DNA of 30,746 nucleotides from CAYUNA01 sp047629355. Lineage in GTDB: Bacteria; Bacteroidota; Bacteroidia; Chitinophagales; Saprospiraceae. Below are positions 5,300-13,012 of this stretch, one piece after another. Within the stretch, counting starts at the first letter, position 1; every line of letters starts with the position of its first letter. The position numbers were made by a program, and so were the translations under genes. Under the pieces are notes generated by a model. The model saw nothing but the letters and a program-made list of their open reading frames with translations. It was not told the DNA's origin and did not search any database. The DNA lies in NCBI GenBank assembly GCA_047629355.1, contig JBLHWU010000055.1, positions 1 through 30,746 on the forward strand, written 5' to 3'.

Positions 5300-8200
5300 C
5301 TACTTCAAAAGCGTCACATCTCCACTATAAATCTCTACTTGTCCATCCAAGAACAACACTTCGGCAAACCAAGCAAATACATTAGCATCCATATTTTTAC
5401 CTTTAAAACGACCATCCCAACCTTGAGAAAAATCATTCGGTAAGAAATTATCATTAGCGAAAACTTGTCCACCATTTCTATCAAAAACCATAAAGGATTT
5501 AACCAATTGCACATCCGCGCCACCTTGGACGTAGAAGAAATCATTGATGCCGTCGTTGTTTGGACTAAAGACATTTGGCGAATAAAATTTCCGCTTCTTC
5601 ACCACTTCAATCAACAACTCATCGGACTCTTCACAACCTGATTCTTCATCAAACACGGTGACAGTAAGCATCGTATTTCCAGTAGGTTTGATATTCGGTT
5701 TTTGACAATCAAAACAACTTAAAATTTGCGTTGTCTCCCAAGTATAAGTCAGGTTTTGCACAATCGTCATCGCATTTAAAGTAACAGAATCGCCCAATTC
5801 CAAAACCAAATCAGGACCTAGATTCACTGTTACATCTGGCACATCTGGAATCGTAATTTCAAAAGGACGAACACAACCCAAATCGTCTTTGACAAACAAA
5901 GTCTGCAACCCTGCCGTCAGCCCATCCAATTCCGTAATATCCGAAAAGCCAAAGCCCGTCGCGGAATATTCGTAAGGCGGCACACCACCCAAAACAGTAT
6001 CAATAAAAATCACACCATCGGTCAAGCCACCATAGCAGGACACGCCCATAACGGAAGTTTCTGCGAAGATTTCAGGTGGTTCATTTAGGTTGAAACTTGT
6101 CATTGCGGTACAGCCATTTTCATTCGTCGCTGTAACAGAATAAGTGCCTGCAAATAATTCATCTAAAAACGGTCCCGCTGCCCCTGAACTCCATTCATAA
6201 GTAATCGCATTGCCCGGACCAGTCGTTGATGCTTCCAAGGTTCCTTCATTTGAACCACCGCAAACAATCGGCGCAATTTCTTGAATACTTATCGTCAACG
6301 GCGCATTTGGCGTCATTACTTCCGCACTCGAAACGGCGGTACAACCATCGTCATTCGTAATCGTCACTTCGTAAATGCCGCCTACAAGATTGTCGATAAT
6401 TTGGGTTGTATCGCCATTGTCCCAAAGATAGCTGATATTATTGCCATTAGTAACCGTCACAGAAGCCACACCATCGTCGCCTTGGAAACAGGAAACGGCT
6501 TGAATTTGTAGGGCATCAAGCAACAATTCATCTGGTTCGGTGACGGTAAAATTGAAAATTGCGACACAGTTGTTGGCATCCGCAACGATAAGCGTATAAT
6601 CGTCTGCACAGAGATTATTGACGGTTTGACTATTATTTAGACCTGTTGACCAATCCGTTAAATAGGGTGGTGTTCCGCCGATAATATTCACTGAAATCAT
6701 GCCATCACAGGCTTGGAAACAGCTATTATTTGTAATGTTTTCTTGGTCAAGGGCAATCGCGTCGGGTTCCCAAATTTGGACAACAACGGTCGTATCGAAG
6801 TTGCTATCATTAATTTGTACATCATAAAAACCAGCAGGTAAATTCCCGAATGTCTCGACTTCAAAATCTGCATTTAAAACGCCATTTCCATTCAAAGAAT
6901 TATCGGCATTTTGCCAAATAAATTGATAAGGCGGAAGCCCAGCGAACGCCGAAATACTCAAAATCCCATCCATATCGCTTTTACAATCCAGTGAATCGTT
7001 GGGCGTAATCGGTACTAAATTAATCACCAACGGTTGAACAAAACAAGTATCGTCCATGCAGCCATTGCTATCTTCGACGGTCACACAATAATTTTGTTCT
7101 CCGATAAGATTATTGACCATTGCGGTATTTTCGCCATTCGACCAAGTGTAGGTGTAGCCATTATTTGTGCCTCCAATTGCGGAAGCGGTAGCGATACCGT
7201 TGGGCATACCTATATTGATAGCTGGTTGATTAATTTCGATGTCGATGATTAATTCTGCTAAAACGGTCAGGTCAGTATTCACAATACTATCACAGCCATT
7301 GAGTAAAATAATAGTGTCAGAAAACATGCCCGTTTCCATATAAATACTAGTGCCCACCATCAAACTATCATCCGCACAAATCGTTACCATTTGGTCAAAA
7401 ACGGGCGTATTTTCGCCTTCATCCGTAATTGTTACTTGAAAAATACCCGTCCGTGTCGAACTCGCACCTTGTCCATCCACTAAAATAAAATAAGTTAGTG
7501 TCGGGTCAAGACAGGGTAGGGTAGTGGATTCACTCATGTTGGCAGAGAAGGATTGGACGTCGATTTTGGTAAACGGTCCAGTACAATCGCTATTTGGAGA
7601 ACTCAAAACAGCAAATTCCACATTCATCGCGTCATCACCATTTGGGTCAGAAATGACATCAATGGTCACGTTGCCCGTTGCCGGTGGTTGAAAACTTAGA
7701 AAAACACCTTTTGAATTAAATAATCCAGAGACAATTGGGTCGTTGGTATTAGTTGCACAGCCATTTGAGATTAACGGCGAAGTAATCGAACCACCATCAG
7801 GAACGGTCCCCAATGCTTCCGCATCACAAATCAAATCAGACCCAGAAATCGCTGCTAAATCCTGGATTTCAAAGCCAAAATAACCAAAAAGCGAGTCCGA
7901 AAAAGCCCCGCCCGTCAATGCGTCTCCATCAATTAAAATAAAATATTCGGTACTGGGTTTCAAACAATAAGCCAGCATGACTTCGTTAAAATCAGACCCA
8001 TTTAAACTCATGCCACCTCCAATAGTAGTCAAATTAGTACAATCGTTGTTTTCATTTTCAAACAAACCAATTTGCAAACTCATTTGATCACCCAACATGG
8101 AAGGGTCGTTGACGCCCGTGAATTTATGCACTGCGCCGGGGGTTGCACTGGTTGTAAATTTTATCCAAACGCCATTATTATTAAAGAAGCCTGTTGTGCC

Positions 8201-8812
8201 AAAATCATTGGGTTCGTTATCGTTGGTAGAGCAAAAATTATTAAAAGTACTATTATTCAAATCACCCATGCCATCGCCAAAATCCAATACGCCTGCATCA
8301 ATTGCGTCACAGGGGAAATCATTCAATGCCCCCGGCAAACCTGTAGAATTAATAGTGAAACTCAACGTTCCATCTGAGTTACCTCCTGCTGGAATCACTA
8401 AAGTATAATCCGCATCACCTTGTGGTGGAATCGGAAAATCAGCACATAGTTCTACCATACAAGCTGGATTCACTTCACACGGGTCTCCACCAAAAGGATT
8501 CGGGTCATTTTCAAAAGCTTGAAAACAAACCTGAATCATCATCGGGACAGCATCGCCACAAATATAAGTTGCTTGATGTTGTACATTTGGAAAGGTTGGA
8601 TAGCAAGCGGAACCGTCTTGATAAGTAACGGGCGTTTCCCCATTGATAGAGATGGTTGCCGTTAGGTCAGGGCCGCTAAAAATATCAACACAATCTGTAT
8701 TGATGAGGGCATCTGTAATCGTTACCGTCACATTTAGTTGAGAAAAAGCGGCTGTGTTGCTAATCAAGATTAAGGAAAAGACAGCAAAAAATACCGTGAG
8801 CATTTTTTTCAT
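5300..8812 (-). CDS. SprB-repeat surface protein with gliding-type (CHU_C) T9SS sorting domain
   Basis: Large secreted protein of 1170 aa, probably exported by Sec and the type IX system and attached at or released from the outer surface. Order of parts: Sec signal peptide (about 1-25, MKKMLTVFFAVFSLILISNT, cleavage near AFSQ); an N-terminal Cys-rich region; two related ~150-aa domains (about 165-460) with the shared patterns FNNNGVWIKF / FNSKGVFLSF and YFILIDG / YFILVDG; a string of SprB-like ~75-aa repeats (about 595-985; NNSCFQACDG, AVSCFQGDDG, GVSCYGGLTDG, GGTPPY, YEWSSG); a PKD-like segment with CFDC; and the C-terminal CHU_C/TIGR04131-type domain (about 1075-1170; FSPNNDGINDFF, FDRNGGQVF, GWDGRFKG). 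SprB repeats are known from the Flavobacterium gliding adhesin. Whether this strain glides is not shown. Monocistronic. Confidence 0.93.
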   Translation of the reverse strand: MKKMLTVFFAVFSLILISNTAAFSQLNVTVTITDALINTDCVDIFSGPDLTATISINGETPVTYQDGSACYPTFPNVQHQATYICGDAVPMMIQVCFQAFENDPNPFGGDPCEVNPACMVELCADFPIPPQGDADYTLVIPAGGNSDGTLSFTINSTGLPGALNDFPCDAIDAGVLDFGDGMGDLNNSTFNNFCSTNDNEPNDFGTTGFFNNNGVWIKFTTSATPGAVHKFTGVNDPSMLGDQMSLQIGLFENENNDCTNLTTIGGGMSLNGSDFNEVMLAYCLKPSTEYFILIDGDALTGGAFSDSLFGYFGFEIQDLAAISGSDLICDAEALGTVPDGGSITSPLISNGCATNTNDPIVSGLFNSKGVFLSFQPPATGNVTIDVISDPNGDDAMNVEFAVLSSPNSDCTGPFTKIDVQSFSANMSESTTLPCLDPTLTYFILVDGQGASSTRTGIFQVTITDEGENTPVFDQMVTICADDSLMVGTSIYMETGMFSDTIILLNGCDSIVNTDLTVLAELIIDIEINQPAINIGMPNGIATASAIGGTNNGYTYTWSNGENTAMVNNLIGEQNYCVTVEDSNGCMDDTCFVQPLVINLVPITPNDSLDCKSDMDGILSISAFAGLPPYQFIWQNADNSLNGNGVLNADFEVETFGNLPAGFYDVQINDSNFDTTVVVQIWEPDAIALDQENITNNSCFQACDGMISVNIIGGTPPYLTDWSTGLNNSQTVNNLCADDYTLIVADANNCVAIFNFTVTEPDELLLDALQIQAVSCFQGDDGVASVTVTNGNNISYLWDNGDTTQIIDNLVGGIYEVTITNDDGCTAVSSAEVMTPNAPLTISIQEIAPIVCGGSNEGTLEASTTGPGNAITYEWSSGAAGPFLDELFAGTYSVTATNENGCTAMTSFNLNEPPEIFAETSVMGVSCYGGLTDGVIFIDTVLGGVPPYEYSATGFGFSDITELDGLTAGLQTLFVKDDLGCVRPFEITIPDVPDVTVNLGPDLVLELGDSVTLNAMTIVQNLTYTWETTQILSCFDCQKPNIKPTGNTMLTVTVFDEESGCEESDELLIEVVKKRKFYSPNVFSPNNDGINDFFYVQGGADVQLVKSFMVFDRNGGQVFANDNFLPNDFSQGWDGRFKGKNMDANVFAWFAEVLFLDGQVEIYSGDVTLLK

Positions 8813-9277
8813 AAAAGCATCTTTGAATAATGACGTTATAAATAAGAGTATGTTTAATTTTTTTGGTTGATTTCAAAAACTCACCAATTTAAAAGCTGTA
8901 ATTGTTTGTGTTGAAGTATTCATGTGTTAAAGTGTTCGTGTGTTTTTCCATTGTTAAGGAAGACATAAACACTTAAATACATGAATACAAAACCATTTTA
9001 AAGAACTGATTTTTTTTTGAAAAGATTAACCATGCTCTAATAAAGAGAACTTCCTACGTCAATGTTTGAAATAATAGTGTCGTTTATATTGGATGATACC
9101 CTTAGCAGAGTCAGAAATTGAGGATTATTTCACAAAGTTAGGAGTGTTTTTTGATTTAATTAACGAATTATTAGCAATAAATGTTTTTTAAGAACGAATT
9201 AAAATGGCAAATGCTGTTTGTTTCATTAAAATAGACTTGTTACTCAAATATTTTTTTTATTTTTTCATAAAAAAGAG
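8813..9277. other. Intergenic region with an inverted repeat
   Basis: About 465 bp between divergent genes, without a supported gene. GTATTCATGTGTTAAAGTGTT (8916-8936) pairs with AACACTTAAATACATGAATAC (8968-8988) with a few mismatches around a 31-nt loop. There is no long U-tract after it. The remainder is AT-rich and featureless. Confidence 0.5.
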
Positions 9278-9285
9278 TACCTTTG
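9278..9285 (+). promoter_or_regulatory. Promoter -7 box for rpmI-rplT
   Basis: TACCTTTG matches the Bacteroidota -7 element TAnnTTTG, about 29 bp before the rpmI start codon. At the expected -33 position (near 9255) there is only a T-run, so the upstream box is imperfect. The leader would be about 20 nt. Confidence 0.55.
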
Positions 9286-9313
9286 CGTTTCTTTTAACAA
9301 AATACTTATTACG

Positions 9314-9514
9314 ATGCCGAAAATGAAGACCAATTCCAGTGCAAAGAAGCGATTTAAGCTTACAGGCTCTGGTAGGTTAAAGCGAGGTGGTGCGAATCAT
9401 ACGCACCGTCTCCGTCGAAAAAGTCGCAAAGCAAAATTGCGCAACCGTGGTACTAAGTTAGTTCACAAATCAGAAGAAAACCGCATCAAGTTGTTACTTG
9501 GTATTGGTGGATAA
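9314..9514 (+). CDS. rpmI: 50S ribosomal protein L35
   Basis: Large-subunit ribosomal protein L35, 66 aa, the normal family length. It begins with the family hallmark MPKMKTNSSAKKRFKLTGSG and continues with a very basic middle (RLRRKSRKAKLRN). It is followed by rplT after 140 bp, the conserved rpmI-rplT order. The gene that usually precedes it, infC, is absent here; instead a TAnnTTTG promoter box lies directly upstream, so the pair has its own transcription start. Confidence 0.97.
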   Translation: MPKMKTNSSAKKRFKLTGSGRLKRGGANHTHRLRRKSRKAKLRNRGTKLVHKSEENRIKLLLGIGG

Positions 9515-9546
9515 TCTTTGATTTGAACCATTTAGTATCTAAAGAT

Positions 9547-9564
9547 TGAGAGAAATGTCTCTCA
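9547..9564 (+). other. Hairpin in the rpmI-rplT spacer
   Basis: TGAGAGA (9547-9553) pairs with TCTCTCA (9558-9564), loop AATG. There is no T-tract, so it is not a terminator; it may be a processing site or part of rplT leader control. Confidence 0.5.
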
Positions 9565-9654
9565 GTAAATTTAAACATTATTTTTTAACGAGGATACAGG
9601 TTTAAGTATAGATTTTTATTAATTTATCCCTGTGTTGTACTAAAAACAAGAAAT

Positions 9655-10002
9655 ATGCCTCGGTCAGTAAATCACGTCGCTTCGCGAAAGCGACGTAAGA
9701 AAATTATCAAAATGGCTCGCGGTTACTTTGGTGCACGTAAAAACGTGTGGACAGTAGCTAAAAATGCCGTTGAAAGAGGATTACAGTATGCGTACCGTGA
9801 TCGTCGAAACAAAAAACGTGCATTCCGCAGATTGTGGATTGCTCGTATCAATGCAGCTGCAAGACAAGAAGGAATGTCTTATTCCCGATTCATGTACGCA
9901 TTGTCTCAAGCAGACATTACATTGAACCGAAAGGTTTTGGCTGATTTAGCAATGAATCACCCGGATACTTTCAAGGCAATTTTAAAGTCTGTGAAGAAGT
10001 AA
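9655..10002 (+). CDS. rplT: 50S ribosomal protein L20
   Basis: Large-subunit assembly protein L20, 115 aa, normal length. Family signature: MPRSVNHVASRKRRKK, ARGYFGARKNVWTVAKNAVE and YRDRRNKKRAFRRLWI, then the C-terminal domain (INAAARQEGMSYSRFM, LNRKVLADLA). L20 is needed for early 50S assembly and in several bacteria represses its own operon by binding the mRNA. The first codons contain a perfect 9-bp hairpin (9674-9696). A terminator follows the stop. Confidence 0.97.
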   Translation: MPRSVNHVASRKRRKKIIKMARGYFGARKNVWTVAKNAVERGLQYAYRDRRNKKRAFRRLWIARINAAARQEGMSYSRFMYALSQADITLNRKVLADLAMNHPDTFKAILKSVKK

Positions 10003-10024
10003 TCAATATTGATTATTTGAAAAG

Positions 10025-10058
10025 AAAGGGAAATGGTTTTTATCATTTCCCTTTTTTT
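10025..10058 (+). terminator. Rho-independent terminator after rplT
   Basis: AAAGGGAAATG (10025-10035) pairs with CATTTCCCTTT (10044-10054), 11 bp with an 8-nt loop, leading into a run of seven T. It starts 23 bp after the rplT stop codon. Confidence 0.9.
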
Positions 10059-10154
10059 ATTCCCTAAATTTAAACTACGGTTTGATTTTTAAATAAAGGA
10101 GTTGGAGAATGAAAAATGGTTTGTAAAAATCATTTTTTATCCTCAAAAACGACC

Positions 10155-10175
10155 CGCCTTGCCACAGGCGAGGCG
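10155..10175. repeat. REP-like 9-bp palindrome
   Basis: CGCCTTGCC / GGCGAGGCG around an ACA loop (one G-T pair). It is GC-rich in an AT-rich setting and lies just before the likely start of the DUF3299-like gene. It resembles short dispersed palindromes, but only one copy is seen here. Confidence 0.5.
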
Positions 10176-10224
10176 CAATATTCTCTTTTCCTGTAAAAGT
10201 CAAAGAAGTGAATTAACTCATCGT

Positions 10225-10830
10225 ATGAAATATTATCTATACGCCTTCGTACTTTTTCTTCTTATCGGTTTTGGGCTGTTTTTTTGTGTCGATAAATACA
10301 TTCAAGAATCCGTAATTGAGCCGCCCGTCTTAACGCCACCTATGCCTGAAAAAGTGGAGACAATCGACACTTCCTTTGTATTAAATAATACATTTTTAGA
10401 TGATTACGTTGATACTGCGCAATATAAAGTTGTCAATGGCTATACCGAAATTACTTGGAAAACGCTGTCCAAAGTCAAATTTCATGAAAAATATGTGGAC
10501 TCTTTAGAAATGCCTGTTCCGTTTCCAATTTTTCATTCTACCGTTGAAAAATGGTCGGGTAAACCCATTCAAATTAGTGGCTACGTTATTCCAATTGAAG
10601 AAACAGGCGATGAAAGCTTACTCGTTTTATCTGCAAATTCTTTTGCGAATTGCTTTTTTTGTGGAAATGCTGGTCCAGAAACAATTATGGATATTAAGTT
10701 GAAAAAGAAGATTGGGAAAAGGATGAAACAAGATGATAGAATGATTTTTCGAGGAAAGTTAAAATTGAATGCAACAGACTTATATTATTTGAATTATATC
10801 TTAGAAGATGCGGAAGTAGTAGAGGAGTAA
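10225..10830 (+). CDS. Membrane-anchored DUF3299-like protein
   Basis: 201-aa protein with an N-terminal hydrophobic segment (about 5-21) serving as signal peptide or anchor, followed by a proline-rich linker (EPPVLTPPMPE) and a compact domain. The core is ISGYVIPIE (117-125), then LSANSFANCFFCGNAGPE with Cys143 and Cys146 in a CxxC arrangement, which fits DUF3299-type proteins (beta-barrel, often next to ABC-transporter or metal-related genes). The CxxC could bind metal or be redox-active; that is inference. I chose the ATG at 10225 because it begins the hydrophobic signal. The in-frame TTG at 10102 would add 41 residues that run through the REP-like palindrome and contain no signal. Next gene: a beta-propeller lipoprotein in the same direction, about 245 bp away. 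Confidence 0.75.
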   Translation: MKYYLYAFVLFLLIGFGLFFCVDKYIQESVIEPPVLTPPMPEKVETIDTSFVLNNTFLDDYVDTAQYKVVNGYTEITWKTLSKVKFHEKYVDSLEMPVPFPIFHSTVEKWSGKPIQISGYVIPIEETGDESLLVLSANSFANCFFCGNAGPETIMDIKLKKKIGKRMKQDDRMIFRGKLKLNATDLYYLNYILEDAEVVEE

Positions 10831-10835
10831 AAATT

Positions 10836-10861
10836 GTTGGTAGGAACGAATTCCTACCAAC
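10836..10861. repeat. Perfect 11-bp hairpin after the DUF3299-like gene
   Basis: GTTGGTAGGAA (10836-10846) pairs with TTCCTACCAAC (10851-10861), loop CGAA. It lies six bases after the stop codon but has no T-tract, so terminator function is doubtful; a repeat-type hairpin is equally likely. Confidence 0.6.
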
Positions 10862-11074
10862 GCAGACTTCGTTCCCGTCGGAACTAATCTTGGGGCAAAG
10901 GTATAGCTAATATTAATAAAAGCAGCATTTATATCTCATAATTTTCAAAAGTAATTTTCTTTAAAAAAGCGACCAAATAATTTTACTGTTCTCTTACCAA
11001 TCCAAAAGTTTTGTGCCGTTTCTTTGTGGTGGATTTTAAAATTCATTTTCACAATAATTAAAATTTTTCAAAAC

Positions 11075-12184
11075 ATGAAAAACGGACTCGCACTTCTCTT
11101 AATTGGCTTATGTTTCTTTGCTTGCCAAGAAGCACCCAAAGAAAAAACCGCAGTAACAGAACCGATTAAAACCGGAGCTATCAACACCGATACTTTACGA
11201 TATGAACAAGAAGTTCATCTCAAAAACTTACGTCAAATGACCTTTGGCGGAGACAATGCAGAGGCTTACTTTTCGTTTGATAACAAGCAATTGGTTTTTC
11301 AAGCAAGCAATAAAGCATGGGGCGCAGACTGTGACCAAATCTATATAATGTCTGTTGATAAAGGCACCGAAGGCAAGCAACCACCGTTGTTGAGTACAGG
11401 AAAAGGGCGGACAACTTGTTCTTATTTCATGCCAGGCGATACGACTATCTTGTATGCTTCGACGCATTTAGGTAGTGAGGCTTGTCCAGAAACTCCGCGT
11501 TCGGTGGAGGGCAAATATGTGTGGGGAATTTTTCCTGATTTTGATATTTTTGTAGCTGATTTGGAAGGTAATATTGTGAAGCAATTGACAAATGCACCTG
11601 GTTATGATGCGGAAGCGACGGTTTCACCTGATGGCAAAAAAATCGTGTTTACTTCGACGCGTTCTGGTGATTTAGAATTGTGGACAATGGATATGGATGG
11701 CTCAAATCAAACACAAGTGACCAGCGGTTTAGGGTATGATGGCGGTGCATTCTTCTCACCGGATAGCAAGAAATTATTGTTCCGTGCTTCGCGTCCACAA
11801 GGCGATGAAAAACAGAAATTGTACAAAGATTTATTGAAGCAAGATATGGTACAACCGAGTGATATGGAATTGTACGTGTGTAATGTGGATGGCTCAGATA
11901 TGCAGCAAGTAACGAAGTTGGGAGGCGCAAATTGGGCACCATTTTTTCACCCGTCTGGTGAGAAAATTTTGTTTGCTTCCAATCACCATATTGAAGGTGG
12001 TCGTCAGTTCAATTTATTTATGATAAACTTAGATGGAACAGGCTTGCAACAAGTGACTTTTGATAAAGGATTTGATGCTTTTCCAATGTTTTCACCTAAT
12101 GGCAAAATATTGGCGTTTTCGAGCAATCGAAATAACGGAGGAACACGAGACACCAATGTTTTTGTAGCAGAATGGGTAGATTAA
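11075..12184 (+). CDS. TolB-like beta-propeller lipoprotein
   Basis: 369-aa predicted lipoprotein. The N-terminus MKNGLALLLIGLCFFACQEA is a type II signal with acceptor Cys17 (the lipobox FFAC is loose but typical of Bacteroidota). The remainder is built of PD40/WD40-like blades of the TolB type: AEATVSPDGKKIVFTSTR, LWTMDMDGSN, AFFSPDSKKLLFRASRP, PFFHPSGEKILFASN, MINLDGTGLQQVTF and PMFSPNGKILAFSSNR, giving about six blades. Such propellers act as binding platforms; no protease domain is attached. I chose the ATG at 11075 because it begins the signal peptide; an in-frame TTG at 11024 adds 17 residues with no role. It is followed by a strong terminator. Confidence 0.88.
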   Translation: MKNGLALLLIGLCFFACQEAPKEKTAVTEPIKTGAINTDTLRYEQEVHLKNLRQMTFGGDNAEAYFSFDNKQLVFQASNKAWGADCDQIYIMSVDKGTEGKQPPLLSTGKGRTTCSYFMPGDTTILYASTHLGSEACPETPRSVEGKYVWGIFPDFDIFVADLEGNIVKQLTNAPGYDAEATVSPDGKKIVFTSTRSGDLELWTMDMDGSNQTQVTSGLGYDGGAFFSPDSKKLLFRASRPQGDEKQKLYKDLLKQDMVQPSDMELYVCNVDGSDMQQVTKLGGANWAPFFHPSGEKILFASNHHIEGGRQFNLFMINLDGTGLQQVTFDKGFDAFPMFSPNGKILAFSSNRNNGGTRDTNVFVAEWVD

Positions 12185-12207
12185 AAATTATAGAATTTTA
12201 ATTTTTG

Positions 12208-12247
12208 CGCACCGAATTACTTCATTTGTAGTCGGTGCGTTTTTTTT
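12208..12247 (+). terminator. Rho-independent terminator after the propeller gene
   Basis: CGCACCGA (12208-12215) pairs with TCGGTGCG (12232-12239), followed by a run of eight T; the loop is 16 nt. It starts 24 bp after the stop codon. Confidence 0.88.
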
Positions 12248-12334
12248 ATAAATAAATTTTCCATCAACATTCATTATACGCAAAAGTGCACAAAATATTC
12301 ATTATTAATATTTTATATATATGAAATATATTCT

Positions 12335-12366
12335 TGCAATTCACCTATAAAATCGTGCAATTCACC
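12335..12366. promoter_or_regulatory. Direct repeat with 21-bp period, possible operator
   Basis: TGCAATTCACC occurs at 12335-12345 and again at 12356-12366. Identical 11-mers exactly 21 bp apart, two helical turns, are typical of sites for a dimeric regulator. LytTR proteins bind direct repeats with about this spacing, and a LytTR regulator is encoded at 1944-2678. The link is inference only. Confidence 0.4.
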
Positions 12367-12676
12367 GAGAAATAAATAATCTTGCATGATATTTGTTTAG
12401 GATTTAAGTACACTTAAGCTTGAGTTGAAGGTGAACCCTCTCTAACGTCTTCAAGTTTAATTATCGCCAAGTAATACTTGATGGTTTTTCCTTTTTTTTT
12501 GTCAAAAGAATACTTAGTAAAAACGATTCAATAACTTGGGCCATTATGTTTGTCCTTTTCTCTTCTAAAAAACACAAGAAATAGTTTCGTAACCAAGGCT
12601 ATGCAACGATTTTTTGAATTCTTTAGAAGAAAAAATTACGGCGCATTATAGTCCAACTTATTAAATCGTTTTTTTT

Positions 12677-12800
12677 AGGCAAAATAAAATAATAAAATAG
12701 TCATTTATAGTCTGCCCTTTTTCCGTTTAAGAAACTTAAAAAATCCTTAAACAAAAAAATGACTATTCTAAAATGACCAATTTATTGTTTTATTTTGCCT
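12677..12800. repeat. 124-bp palindromic element
   Basis: 12677-12696 (AGGCAAAATAAAATAATAAA) pairs with 12781-12800 with one mismatch, and ATAGTCATTT (12697-12706) pairs perfectly with AAATGACTAT (12758-12767). The unpaired middle is AT-rich. The ends look like terminal inverted repeats of a small MITE-like insertion; no coding frame lies inside. Confidence 0.65.
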
Positions 12801-13012
12801 TAGCGTAAATCTAAGTTAATAACTCAAATAAATACTTGATTGACTATTCAATGGTCGGTTTCGAGTGTTCCTCTGTTTGTAATTGCATAAAATAGCAGAT
12901 TAGCTAGTGGTTATTTCCACTGAATTAAATGCTGTTTATACTCAATAATATAGTAGATTTTTTAAAAAAAATATATAGTTTAAAGCTTAACATTTTACAA
13001 ATTAATAGTCCA

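Larger units (their letters stand above)
12248..13012. other. Long non-coding region before the first giant gene
   Basis: About 765 bp with no supported gene. It holds a direct repeat (12335-12366) and a palindromic element (12677-12800), listed separately. There is no clear TAnnTTTG promoter in the last 200 bp, so the promoter of the giant gene is unidentified. Confidence 0.5.

Noticed and set aside
8072..8408. Two ~100-aa plus-strand open frames opposite the CHU_C gene
   Set aside because: They overlap a clearly real gene with signal peptide and sorting domain, and their composition shows no domain or conserved pattern.
9515..9654. Known L20 leader RNA in the rpmI-rplT spacer
   Set aside because: Only a 7-bp hairpin and a short possible ACAGG/CCTGT pairing are visible. 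I cannot match it to the Firmicutes or Enterobacteria L20 leader, so no family name is given.
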